In this document: positions 1 through 8,214 of the stretch, piece after piece | Layout: each line of letters begins with the position of its first letter | Numbering within the stretch: position 1 is the first letter of the stretch | DNA from: an uncultured Mollicutes bacterium | Lineage (GTDB): Bacteria; Bacillota_I; Bacilli_A; RFN20; CAG-826 | Assembly (NCBI GenBank): GCA_900542595.1 | Contig: UQOB01000002.1 | Location: 1-53,577, forward strand | Direction of reading: 5' to 3' | DNA: 53,577 nucleotides | Translations under genes and position numbers: made by a program | The notes under the pieces: generated by a model | What the model was told of the DNA's origin: nothing | Seen by the model: only the letters and a program-made list of their open reading frames with translations | Database searches by the model: none

Positions 1-522
1 TCCATCGATGACTTCTTCGTTAGCTAAAACAGTTCCGAGTTCCGGGCAGAAATTGACCGGGACATCGCTGACATAGGCAAGATCATGCTCGAACATCTTG
101 ACGAAGATCCATTGAGTCCATTTATAGTAACTGGGGTCACAAGTCGCAATTTCTTTGCTCCAATCGACGCTCATACCGAGGGCTTTGATCTGTTGACGGA
201 AGTGGTCGATGTTTTTTCGCGTGATGATTTCCGGGTGTTCATTGTGCGCTATCGCGTACTGTTCAGCCGGTAAACCGAAAGCGTCCCACCCCATCGGGTG
301 AAGGACGTTAAAACCCTGCATCCGTTTCATCCGGCTCACAATGTCTGTCGCCGTGTACCCTTCCGGGTGCCCGACGTGAAGACCTTGGCTGGAAGGGAAT
401 GGGAACATGTCTAAGGCATAGTACTTCGGTTTACTGAAATCATAGACATCGCATTTAAATGTCTGATTATCATCCCAAAATTTTCGCCACTTGGCTTCTA
501 TTGTCTTGTGATCATAGCTCAT
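1..522 (-). CDS. leuS: Leucyl-tRNA synthetase, N-terminal part (cut by window edge)
   Basis: Charges tRNA-Leu with leucine in the cytoplasm. The 174 visible codons read MSYDHKTIEAKWRKFW at the start, followed by the class I signature HVGHPEGYT (the HIGH-type ATP site) near residue 49 and the LeuRS stretch HPMGWDAFGLPAEQYA. The rest, including the editing domain and KMSKS loop, lies beyond position 1. The start codon lies one base after the glgA stop, so it is the last visible gene of the glgC-glgD-glgA-leuS run and is probably cotranscribed with it. The link to glycogen genes is positional only. Identification is certain; completeness cannot be judged. Confidence 0.95.
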   Translation of the reverse strand, partial: MSYDHKTIEAKWRKFWDDNQTFKCDVYDFSKPKYYALDMFPFPSSQGLHVGHPEGYTATDIVSRMKRMQGFNVLHPMGWDAFGLPAEQYAIAHNEHPEIITRKNIDHFRQQIKALGMSVDWSKEIATCDPSYYKWTQWIFVKMFEHDLAYVSDVPVNFCPELGTVLANEEVIDG

Positions 523-523
523 A

Positions 524-1954
524 TTATTTCAACAATTCCTGATATAACTTCTGGTATTCTTCCGCGCTATTCTTCCACGACCAATCCTTGCTCATGCCGT
601 TTTTGGCGAGTTTATAATATAAATCTTGGTCATTATAGATCTTTTCCGACATCTCTAACGCGTAAGAAAGACCCGTATCATTATAGTCGTTGAAGACGAT
701 TCCGTCCGCTATTTTTTCGTTAGTACCATTAAATCCCACCACCGTATCCGCGAGGCCACCGGTTTTTCTGACAATCGGAAGGGTTCCGTACCGTTCACTA
801 ATCATCTGAGAAATCCCGCAGGGTTCGAATAAAGAGGGCATTAGGAAAAAGTCGCTTCCAGCATAAATCTTATGAGCAAGTTCATTGCTGAAACCGATGA
901 ATATCCCCACCGTTTCTGGGAATTCTCTCCTCAAATCTTCGAGAGCTTTTTCCATCTCATATTCCCCGCTTCCGAGGATTAAAAGATTAGCCCCCGTTTT
1001 AAGCATCTTCCGCATCCCATGTATGACGAGATCAATCCCTTTTTGCCAAGAAAGACGGCTCACAATCCCGTACACCGGCCGGTTATACCAGTGCACTCTA
1101 AATGATCTTAAGACATCAGCTTGGCAGAGGTGTTTTCCTTCTTCGACCGTGGTTTTCGTGTAATTCCGGGCTAATAACGGGTCCGTTTTCGGGTTCCATT
1201 CTTTAGTATCGATGCCGTTAAGAATCCCAACAAAATCCCGGGTTCTTAAAGCGAGAACAGACGCTAAACCTTGCCCGCTTTCTTCGACTAAGAGTTCATT
1301 TCGGTGGGTGGGACTGACGGTCGTAATCTTATCTGCGTAGATAATCCCGCTCTTTAAAGTAGAGACCATCCCTTGGAACCGGACCTTCCCCATATCGTAT
1401 AAACTATCGTCTAAATCATAGAAATTCCGTAAGTAATAACGATCAATCATTCCTTTAAAAGCCGGGTTATGAATCGTTAAGACAAACCTCATATCTTGGA
1501 AGAACGGGTCATCATAGTTTTGTTCATGAATCAAAGTCGGTATCATCCCCGTTTGCCAGTCATGGACATGGATGATATCGGGTTTTAAATTGACAAATTT
1601 TAAAAGCTTTCTAAAGGCTAATTGGAAGAAAGCGAACCGTTCTCCATCATCATCGAAGCCATAGAGTTGGGGTCTTTCAAAATAGAAATCATTTCCGATG
1701 AAGTAATAGGTTAAACCCTTCTCTTCCCGCATGTAGATTTCGGCAAGTTGTTTCCGCCAGGACATGTAGACGAAGAAAGAACCGATTTTCTTGGTATTCG
1801 GATAATGATCTTTAATCGTTTCGTAATAAGGAAGCACGATGGTCACTTCGTGTTTCAGTTTCTTTAAGGCTAAGCTTAAAGAATAGACAACATCGGCTAA
1901 ACCACCGCTTTTACAGTAAGGCAAGGCTTCGCTTGCCACCATGCAAATGTTCAT
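524..1954 (-). CDS. glgA: Glycogen synthase (ADP-glucose, GT5)
   Basis: Extends the alpha-1,4-glucan chain using ADP-glucose. The 476 residues match the usual bacterial GlgA length. The N-terminal KSGGLADVV motif at residues 15-23 binds ADP-glucose, and the C-terminal half carries SLFEPCGISQM and KTGGLADTV, typical of GT5 with two Rossmann-like domains. The start overlaps the glgD stop by four bases (ATGA), giving translational coupling. It uses the product of the upstream GlgC/GlgD pair. No branching enzyme or phosphorylase is in the window. Confidence 0.96.
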   Translation of the reverse strand: MNICMVASEALPYCKSGGLADVVYSLSLALKKLKHEVTIVLPYYETIKDHYPNTKKIGSFFVYMSWRKQLAEIYMREEKGLTYYFIGNDFYFERPQLYGFDDDGERFAFFQLAFRKLLKFVNLKPDIIHVHDWQTGMIPTLIHEQNYDDPFFQDMRFVLTIHNPAFKGMIDRYYLRNFYDLDDSLYDMGKVRFQGMVSTLKSGIIYADKITTVSPTHRNELLVEESGQGLASVLALRTRDFVGILNGIDTKEWNPKTDPLLARNYTKTTVEEGKHLCQADVLRSFRVHWYNRPVYGIVSRLSWQKGIDLVIHGMRKMLKTGANLLILGSGEYEMEKALEDLRREFPETVGIFIGFSNELAHKIYAGSDFFLMPSLFEPCGISQMISERYGTLPIVRKTGGLADTVVGFNGTNEKIADGIVFNDYNDTGLSYALEMSEKIYNDQDLYYKLAKNGMSKDWSWKNSAEEYQKLYQELLK

Positions 1955-3069
1955 AAGATTGCCCCCTGTCTGAGGTAGATAGGATTCTCGCTATCGCCCT
2001 CGATTGCGTGTCTACTAGTGACTACCGAATATTTATCGATAATGACGTCACTCAAGGTAACGTTTTGCCCGATTGCAACGTTACTTAAGATGATCGAACG
2101 CTTAATCTTACTCCCCTTCCCGATTTTCACGTTCCGGCAGATGATGCTATCGGTAACACTGCCATCGATGACGCAGCCGTTACTGATGAAGGAGTTCTTG
2201 ATTTGGCTATGCGCTCCGTATAAAGCCGGAGGAGTATCATGGGTCAAAGTGTAAATCGGCCAATCTTCATGGAAGAGTTGCTTAATGACGTTAACATCGA
2301 GCAGTTCAAAGGAATATTGCATGTAATGTTTCATGCTATCGAAACATCTCGCGTACCCTTTGTGTTCAGCCGTATGAATTTTAAAGAGCTTATTCGTCAA
2401 AGCGTACACGAGCATATCTTTCATGTTGAAGGAGATATCAACTTGACTATGAAGATGGGTGAGGTTAGCTAAGGTTGTTCTATTGATAATCCAACATTCA
2501 AGTGAAGCATTGACTTTTTTCTTCCGACCATCATTTTTCCTGACGGAAGTGACATAACCATTTTCATCGATATCGAAAACTTGGCTACTTAAGAAAGCTT
2601 CGTCCCCGTTATCGATCTTTTGATAGATCGCGGTGATCTTTTCACCTCTTCTTATATGTTCTTCTAAGAGCGGTCTAAAATCGATATTCATCACCACGCT
2701 GGGGGAGCAGAAAATCAAGTGAGTAGCATTGCTATCGTAGAGCATCCAGTCATTTTGCCGGATGTTATTGATGTCGCTATTGTAAGCGGGGTTCAGTTGC
2801 CCCTGTTCGTTATAACAGATGTTGATTCGACCGATCTTGGTGTTTTCTAACCAGCTCAACATATTCCCCATGTGTTTTAAGATGGAACGTTGATGGTTTC
2901 TGACTAAGATACCGACCTTATTGATTTCTGAGTTACAGAAATTACTGAGCGCGAAGTCCATGAACGCGTACCGGCCGAGGAAGGAGGTACTCGCTAGATC
3001 CCTATCGCTCGTTAAAAGTCCTAAGCCTGGACTATTATGGCAATCTAAAAGCCCGATGACACCTTTCAT
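1951..3069 (-). CDS. glgD: GlgD, regulatory subunit of ADP-glucose pyrophosphorylase
   Basis: Second, non-catalytic partner of GlgC in the heteromeric ADP-glucose pyrophosphorylase of Bacillus-type bacteria. It has the same architecture: a nucleotidyltransferase fold followed by a left-handed beta-helix with hexapeptide repeats near residues 285-350. The catalytic loop is lost: where GlgC has GGKGTRL, this protein reads LDCHNSPGLGLLTSDRD. Only the YAFMDFALSNFCNS segment still resembles the sugar-binding region. The length (372 aa) is normal for GlgD. It overlaps both neighbours by four bases. That it modulates GlgC is family knowledge, not visible here. Confidence 0.93.
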   Translation of the reverse strand: MKGVIGLLDCHNSPGLGLLTSDRDLASTSFLGRYAFMDFALSNFCNSEINKVGILVRNHQRSILKHMGNMLSWLENTKIGRINICYNEQGQLNPAYNSDINNIRQNDWMLYDSNATHLIFCSPSVVMNIDFRPLLEEHIRRGEKITAIYQKIDNGDEAFLSSQVFDIDENGYVTSVRKNDGRKKKVNASLECWIINRTTLANLTHLHSQVDISFNMKDMLVYALTNKLFKIHTAEHKGYARCFDSMKHYMQYSFELLDVNVIKQLFHEDWPIYTLTHDTPPALYGAHSQIKNSFISNGCVIDGSVTDSIICRNVKIGKGSKIKRSIILSNVAIGQNVTLSDVIIDKYSVVTSRHAIEGDSENPIYLRQGAIL

Positions 3070-4205
3070 TTTCTCGCTCCTTTCTGATTGACGACAAGTT
3101 CAATATCGTCATCTTTCCCTTCGACTATTTCATCTTTTTCAATCAATGTATCCGGTCCAATTATCGCGTTGATGACCTTGGCCCCACTTTCGATTTTCGC
3201 TCCGTTCATAAGGACGGAATTAGATACATAAGCTTTTTCTTCCACCAGGACTTCGTTACTGATGACTGAATGATCAACTTCCCCGAGGATGACCGCGCCT
3301 TGGTTGATGAGGCTATCCCTCACTTTCGCTTTCGGTCCGATATATTGTGGGGTGGAATAAGTATCTTCCGAATAGATAGAATTATCGTTAAAGAAGGTAT
3401 AAAGACCTCCCCCGTTATCATCGTTTAAAAGTAAATCCATGTTGGCTTGGTGGAGGGATTTCACGGTTCCAACATCTTTCCAATAGCCTTCATAGGTATA
3501 GGCAACAAGCTTTTTCTTCTCGTTAAGCATCTTAGGGATGATGTCTTTCCCAAAATCGTGATCGCTGGTCGGATCTTTAGCGTCCTGAATTAAGGCCGCT
3601 CTTAAGGTTTTATAAGTAAAGATATAGATACCCATCGAAGCTAAATTGCTCAAAGGTTTCTTAGGTTTTTCTTGGAAGGAAGTGATGTTTCCGTCTTTAT
3701 CGGTGGAAAGGATGCCGAAGCGGGAAGCTTCTTTCATGGGAACAGGGTAAACCGAGATGGTACAATCCGCTTTCGTATCGGTATGGAGTTTCAGCATCGC
3801 GTTATAAGTGGTCGAATAGATGTGGTCACCGCTTAGGATGAGGACGTATTCTGGGTCGACTTTATCGAGCCAATCGATGTTTTGATAGATAGCGTCCGCG
3901 GTCCCGAGGTACCAAGCGCTGCCTTCATCGGTTTGTTTGGGGGTGAGGACAGATGTTAAAGCTCGAACCCCGTTGAGGCCCCACTTTTGCCCGTTCCCGA
4001 CGTAACTATTAAGTTCACTACTTTCATATTGGGTTAAAACCCCAACGATATTAATGTTGCTATTGGCAAGGTTGCTTAAAGGAAAATCGATAATTCGATA
4101 TTTTCCCCCGTAGCTGACAGCCGGTTTTGCGACTTTCCGCGTTAAAGCGTGGAGACGCGTCCCCTTCCCACCAGCTAAAATCATCGCGGCGATATTGTTT
4201 CCCAT
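3066..4205 (-). CDS. glgC: Glucose-1-phosphate adenylyltransferase, catalytic subunit
   Basis: Makes ADP-glucose from ATP and glucose-1-phosphate, the committed step of glycogen synthesis. Visible motifs are ILAGGKGTRLHALT (nucleotide loop), KPAVSYGGKYRIIDFPLSN, and LSGDHIY with the metal-binding Asp, then FQEKPKKP; the C-terminus is a beta-helix. An in-frame ATG at 4211 is unlikely to be the start because the Shine-Dalgarno AGAAAGG (4212-4218) abuts it. ATG at 4205 has correct spacing and gives 379 aa. It is the first gene of the glgCDA-leuS run and divergent from aspS. Confidence 0.95.
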   Translation of the reverse strand: MGNNIAAMILAGGKGTRLHALTRKVAKPAVSYGGKYRIIDFPLSNLANSNINIVGVLTQYESSELNSYVGNGQKWGLNGVRALTSVLTPKQTDEGSAWYLGTADAIYQNIDWLDKVDPEYVLILSGDHIYSTTYNAMLKLHTDTKADCTISVYPVPMKEASRFGILSTDKDGNITSFQEKPKKPLSNLASMGIYIFTYKTLRAALIQDAKDPTSDHDFGKDIIPKMLNEKKKLVAYTYEGYWKDVGTVKSLHQANMDLLLNDDNGGGLYTFFNDNSIYSEDTYSTPQYIGPKAKVRDSLINQGAVILGEVDHSVISNEVLVEEKAYVSNSVLMNGAKIESGAKVINAIIGPDTLIEKDEIVEGKDDDIELVVNQKGARK

Positions 4206-4293
4206 ACCCATCCTTTCTAGATGTATTTAACTAAACCTATTTTAATATAAGGGAACGATTTTTAGAAGAAACACAACAATGGAAAACATTTTT

Positions 4294-4339
4294 TCTTAAT
4301 TCCCGCTTTTTTGGTCTATAATTTCCACGCGTAGAAGGA
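4294..4339 (+). promoter_or_regulatory. Promoter and RBS of aspS
   Basis: A perfect -10 box TATAAT lies at 4317-4322 with a weak -35 (TCTTAA, 4294-4299, 17-base spacing). The Shine-Dalgarno AGAAGGA at 4333-4339 precedes the ATG at 4348. The same 140-base gap must hold the opposite-facing glgC promoter, which I could not assign with confidence. Confidence 0.6.
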
Positions 4340-4347
4340 AAAAAGAA

Positions 4348-5649
4348 ATGAAAAGAACCTTGATCAAAGACCTCAAACTCAATGAAGTTAACACTCTCGC
4401 GGGTTTTGTTGAAAATATTAGAAATAAAAAGACGATGTGTTTCATCGTTTTACGGGATATTTCGGGAAAAATTCAAATCACGATTGAAAAAGAAAAACAC
4501 CCCGAAATGATTGAAAACTTAGATAAAATCACTATCGATAGTGTGATTGAAGTAACCGGAAAAATCGTTCCCAGCGATTACGTAAAACTTAATCACATGG
4601 AAATGCTCCCCGATACTTTAGAAATCCTTTCGATCGCGCTTCCGAGCCCCATTGTCAGCCCGAAGGGCGAAGAAACTAATATTGACTTACGTCTCGATTA
4701 CCGGTGGATTGACTTAAGAACCGATAAAAATACTTTGATGTTCAAAGTCCAATCATGCTTCTTCAACGCCTGCCGGGAATTCTTAAATCAAAGGGATTTC
4801 ACGGAAATCCACACGCCTAAATTAATCGCGACGGAAAGCGAAAGCGGCGCGGGTGTCTTTAAAGTCGACTATTTTGATAGGAACGCTTACCTCGCTCAAT
4901 CGCCCCAATTCTATAAACAAATGGCGATGGCGGCCGGCTTTGAACGAATCTATGAATCGGGCCCTGTTTTCCGAGCGGAGAAATTTGCCAGTCGGAAGCA
5001 CGCGACTGAATTCACCGGTTTCGATATCGAATTCAGCTACATCGATAGTTATAAAGACGTCATGCATTTAGAAGAAGAAATGCTCCACTACGCCTTACAA
5101 GCCGTCAAAGATAAATACGGGGAAGAAATTAAGAAGGTCTTCAACATTGATGTCATTGTCCCCACTCTTCCTTTCCCGGTCATCGATTTACATGATTTAT
5201 ACGATGAACTTGAAAAACGGTACGGCTACAAAGTACCGGAAAGCGAGAAAGGCGACTTAACAACGGAAGGTGAACGGCTCTGTGAAAAGTTCAGCAAAGA
5301 AAAGTACGGCCACGAATTCCTCTTCGTCACTGGTTACAGCAAGGAAAAACGGGCCTTCTATCATATGAGGGATGAACATGGTGTCCCCTGCGGTTATGAC
5401 TTGATTTGGAAGGGCTGCGAAATCACCACGGGTGCGCAACGTGAACACCGATATGAAATCCTTAAGAAACAAGCCGAAGAAAAAGGTCTCGATAAAGACG
5501 TTAAGTTCTACCTCGAATTCTTCCGTTACGGCTGCCCGCCGCACGGGGGCTTCGGGGTCGGGGTTGACCGAATCACGATGATTCTCTTCAACGAAGGAAT
5601 TAAAGAATCGATGTTTATCTTCCGGGGACCCGACCGCTTGAATCCTTAA
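4348..5649 (+). CDS. aspS: Aspartyl-tRNA synthetase, archaeal/eukaryotic-type (probably tRNA-Asp/Asn)
   Basis: Class IIb synthetase of 433 aa: an OB-fold anticodon-binding domain (about 1-100), then the class II core. Motif 2 reads GPVFRAEKFASRKHATEF and motif 3 FGVGVDRITM. Two residue patterns favour aspartate over asparagine specificity: GAQREH (AsnRS usually has GGSQR-like sequence) and PPHGGFG (AsnRS usually PHSGFG). The bacterial AspRS insertion domain (GAD) is missing; bacterial AspRS is about 590 aa. This is the archaeal-type, often non-discriminating, AspRS seen in some Firmicutes, which works with GatCAB to make Asn-tRNA. Whether a standard AspRS or AsnRS also exists cannot be seen here. 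Confidence 0.85.
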   Translation: MKRTLIKDLKLNEVNTLAGFVENIRNKKTMCFIVLRDISGKIQITIEKEKHPEMIENLDKITIDSVIEVTGKIVPSDYVKLNHMEMLPDTLEILSIALPSPIVSPKGEETNIDLRLDYRWIDLRTDKNTLMFKVQSCFFNACREFLNQRDFTEIHTPKLIATESESGAGVFKVDYFDRNAYLAQSPQFYKQMAMAAGFERIYESGPVFRAEKFASRKHATEFTGFDIEFSYIDSYKDVMHLEEEMLHYALQAVKDKYGEEIKKVFNIDVIVPTLPFPVIDLHDLYDELEKRYGYKVPESEKGDLTTEGERLCEKFSKEKYGHEFLFVTGYSKEKRAFYHMRDEHGVPCGYDLIWKGCEITTGAQREHRYEILKKQAEEKGLDKDVKFYLEFFRYGCPPHGGFGVGVDRITMILFNEGIKESMFIFRGPDRLNP

Positions 5650-5656
5650 AATCTAG

Positions 5657-5685
5657 TTGCAAATAAAGTCCATTTAGGGTTTAAT
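5657..5685 (+). promoter_or_regulatory. Promoter of rpmB
   Basis: A -35 box TTGCAA (5657-5662) and -10 box TTTAAT (5680-5685) are separated by the optimal 17 bases. A Shine-Dalgarno GAGGTGAG follows just before the rpmB ATG. Confidence 0.6.
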
Positions 5686-5710
5686 TTATAAGCGTTTGTG
5701 AGGTGAGTTT

Positions 5711-5911
5711 ATGGCAAGAAAATGTATGTTAACCGGAAAAGCAGCGTTAAGCGGCAATAATCGTAGTCACTCTATGCGGGCCACCCGACGCACTTGGGAC
5801 GTCAATTTACAAAAGCACACCATTGAAATCGACGGGAAAAAAGTGCAAGTTCGGCTCTCCGCGAGAGGCTATCGCACTTTATTAAAAGCCAACAAACAAA
5901 AAGCGGCGTAA
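5711..5911 (+). CDS. rpmB: Large ribosomal subunit protein bL28
   Basis: 66-aa basic protein of the 50S subunit. It begins MARKCMLTGK and continues with SGNNRSHSMRATRRTW and VRLSARGYRTL, the conserved L28 segments. Only one cysteine is present, so it is the zinc-free form. The gene stands alone with its own promoter, SD and terminator, the usual arrangement in Firmicutes. Confidence 0.97.
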   Translation: MARKCMLTGKAALSGNNRSHSMRATRRTWDVNLQKHTIEIDGKKVQVRLSARGYRTLLKANKQKAA

Positions 5912-5931
5912 TTTAAGGTTACAAAAATGAT

Positions 5932-5959
5932 AAAATCTCTGCAAAACAGAGATTTTTTT
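5932..5959 (+). terminator. Rho-independent terminator after rpmB
   Basis: Perfect 10-bp stem (5932-5941 with 5947-5956, loop CAAAA) followed by a T run. A/T-rich flanks on both sides suggest it also ends the convergent operon finishing at 5968. Confidence 0.88.
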
Positions 5960-5967
5960 CTTTATAT

Positions 5968-6663
5968 TCAGATAAATAAGAAGCAGACGTAGCTGAGAAG
6001 TAAGAGGAATAAATTGATAAAGGGAAGGATGTTTTCATAGATCGCAAGCGTTATCTTATCCGGCCGTTTTAAACTGGTTGTCCCATCCTTCTCACTCTGC
6101 ACTTCCATATGATTCCATTCACGGATCCCCGGAAGGAAGAAGATTAAAATCGGGAGTAAAGATAAGATGATGAGGAAGAGACCTAAGCCCATCCCCACCG
6201 CTTGATTGATTACCGCGTTTCTCCCCCAAGTTAAGAGAAGTAAACCATAACAGATATTAGGAACCGACGATATTACTTGTCCAAAAACTAAAGTGTAAAA
6301 GTGGAATTTAGTCTGGGATAAGGGGATGAAATAGGATAAAGAAAGAAGCCCTTCCCCTAAGATACTCATCACTAAGGCAAAGACTAAATAGACAGTGACA
6401 TTAGTCCCAGCTTCTACGGACGCTAAAAGAAGGATGAGAGGGAAAATGAAATAGCTTAAGGCGTAGAGACTCGCCATTAAGCGAAGAATGGTGCTCTTCC
6501 CCTTTTCTTCCATTTCAAAAGTTTCATAGGGATAGTGATTTAAATAATAGGAAAGTTTTCGGTTTTCTTTTTTAAAATAAAAGGCTAAACCGAAAAGGAT
6601 AAGCAGTAACACTAAGGGGATAATAAAACCTAAACTAAGCAAGCCTTTATCGAGGTTTTCCAT
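5968..6663 (-). CDS. Unknown integral membrane protein
   Basis: 231 aa, not recognised. Hydrophobic segments are visible near residues 9-28, 62-83, 89-112, 120-140, 146-176 and 210-230, suggesting about six membrane helices with a cytoplasmic basic loop after helix 1. No catalytic motif was seen. It occupies the slot downstream of rpe where many Firmicutes have a thiamine pyrophosphokinase. The ATG overlaps rpe by 17 bases and has SD GAGGA eight bases upstream, so it is the last gene of the prkC-rpe operon. Confidence 0.75.
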   Translation of the reverse strand: MENLDKGLLSLGFIIPLVLLLILFGLAFYFKKENRKLSYYLNHYPYETFEMEEKGKSTILRLMASLYALSYFIFPLILLLASVEAGTNVTVYLVFALVMSILGEGLLSLSYFIPLSQTKFHFYTLVFGQVISSVPNICYGLLLLTWGRNAVINQAVGMGLGLFLIILSLLPILIFFLPGIREWNHMEVQSEKDGTTSLKRPDKITLAIYENILPFINLFLLLLSYVCFLFI

Positions 6664-7339
6664 TCTTTAAATCCTCAACTCTTTCAAAGAAATCATCATG
6701 GTTAAACAGGTAAGAACCCGCAACAAGGAGGTCCGCTCCATGCTTGATGGCTAAGGGGCCGGTTTCGCCATTAATGCCCCCATCGATTTCGATGATTGGT
6801 CGTTCTTCAACCGGTAATTTATCAATCTCTAGTCTTAACGAATCGAGCCGGTCTAAACTATTTTCAATGAACTTTTGTCCACCCCAACCGGGTTCCACTG
6901 ACATTAAAAGCACTAAATCGATATCTTTTAAATAAGGAATAAGAAATTCAACTGGAGTTTTAGGTTTAATCGAAAGCCCTACTTTCTTACCTAAGCTACG
7001 GATAAAGTCGATGGTCTTCCTTGTTTCTTCGTCAGTTCCCGCTTCTAAGTGGAAAGTGATGATATCAGCACCATATTTAATGAAGTCTTTGGCCCAACTG
7101 ATGGGGTCAATGACCATTAAATGAACATCGTTAATGACCTTGGAATACTTAACGACTTCCTTAAAATCTTCTAAAGAGAAAGAAGTCGGAGGAACGAACT
7201 TTCCGTCCATAACGTCAAAATGCAAAAAGTGAGCAGCGCTCTTATTTACTAGCTCTACCCCTTGCTCGATATGTTCTTTCCCGTACGCTAAAAAGCTCGG
7301 AGCGACATCAGGGAATGTAACGGACCATTTTTTCATCAT
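6647..7339 (-). CDS. rpe: Ribulose-phosphate 3-epimerase
   Basis: Interconverts ribulose-5-phosphate and xylulose-5-phosphate in the pentose phosphate pathway. This TIM barrel of 230 aa carries VAPSFLA, HFDVMDGKFVPP (metal-binding His/Asp), DVHLMV, MSVEPGWGGQKF and EIDGGING with the phosphate-binding loop and the catalytic second Asp. It starts in a four-base overlap with the prkC stop. In Bacillus relatives rsgA normally separates prkC and rpe; it is missing here. Confidence 0.95.
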   Translation of the reverse strand: MMKKWSVTFPDVAPSFLAYGKEHIEQGVELVNKSAAHFLHFDVMDGKFVPPTSFSLEDFKEVVKYSKVINDVHLMVIDPISWAKDFIKYGADIITFHLEAGTDEETRKTIDFIRSLGKKVGLSIKPKTPVEFLIPYLKDIDLVLLMSVEPGWGGQKFIENSLDRLDSLRLEIDKLPVEERPIIEIDGGINGETGPLAIKHGADLLVAGSYLFNHDDFFERVEDLKNGKPR

Positions 7340-8214
7340 TTAAATCCAAATATCCTGGACAAAAAGCCTCTCTTTTCATGGAAATTGCCTTGATCTTTCA
7401 ATACTTCATTGATAGCGTCGCCCATTTCTTTCGCGCTCTTATAACGTTCGCTGTAACGTTTTCTCGTCGCTTTTTGGATGATTTTATCAATGGCTTTGGG
7501 GACGGAGGGAACGAGTTTACTCGCTTCCGGCATCCGGTTTTTAATCTGCGCGACCGCGACTTCTTCCATCGTTTTCCCGTCAAAAGGAACAGTTCCTACT
7601 AAAAGTTCATAGAAGACGATACCCATCGAATAAATATCGCTTTGAATGACGGCTGGATCCCCTAAAAGAATCTCGGGAGCGGTATAGTAAACAGTACCAG
7701 TAATCGAATCTTTCTTGGGTTTTTCTCTTAAAGATGAGCTGATACCAAAGTCGCTGATTTTGATGGAACCATCCGGCAAATAGAATAAGTTATCCGGTTT
7801 AATATCCCGGTGGATAATACCGTGCTCATGGATGTATTGAACCCCGTGACTGAGTTGGACCATGATTTCACAGGCTTCTAATGGGCTTAAACAGTGACCG
7901 GTGGTCATATTGAGTTTATCTCTTAAGGTCCGACCTTCCACATATTCGTTCGCCATGTAAGGTCTGCCGTCAATCGTGCCATTCCCATAAACTTTCACGA
8001 TATTGGGGTTATTTAAAGAGGCGGAAGCGATGCATTCTTTCTTAAACCGAGAGAGATTTGCAGGGTTTTTCATCATATCTTCCCGGAGGAGTTTTAAGGC
8101 GACAGTTTTGTGAGTAATAACGTCATAAGCTTCATAGACGTCCGCCATCCCTCCATGCGCAATCCGGCCGGTAACCCGATAACGATTGTCGACTTTATCA
8201 CCAATTTGTATCAT
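7336..8214 (-). CDS. prkC: Serine/threonine protein kinase, PrkC-type kinase domain without PASTA
   Basis: Hanks-type kinase, 292 aa. It shows the glycine loop RIAHGGMADVYEA, catalytic Lys in VALKLL, HRDIKPDN, DFGISS and the TAPEI segment. It ends shortly after the kinase fold with a basic tail (GFLSRIFGFK); there is no membrane helix and no PASTA repeat, whereas PrkC proteins are normally about 600 aa with an extracellular PASTA sensor. An in-frame upstream start at 8325 would add 37 non-kinase residues inside prpC; ATG at 8214 begins the canonical GDKVDNRYRV and is preferred. Paired with the upstream PP2C phosphatase. Confidence 0.92.
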   Translation of the reverse strand: MIQIGDKVDNRYRVTGRIAHGGMADVYEAYDVITHKTVALKLLREDMMKNPANLSRFKKECIASASLNNPNIVKVYGNGTIDGRPYMANEYVEGRTLRDKLNMTTGHCLSPLEACEIMVQLSHGVQYIHEHGIIHRDIKPDNLFYLPDGSIKISDFGISSSLREKPKKDSITGTVYYTAPEILLGDPAVIQSDIYSMGIVFYELLVGTVPFDGKTMEEVAVAQIKNRMPEASKLVPSVPKAIDKIIQKATRKRYSERYKSAKEMGDAINEVLKDQGNFHEKRGFLSRIFGFK

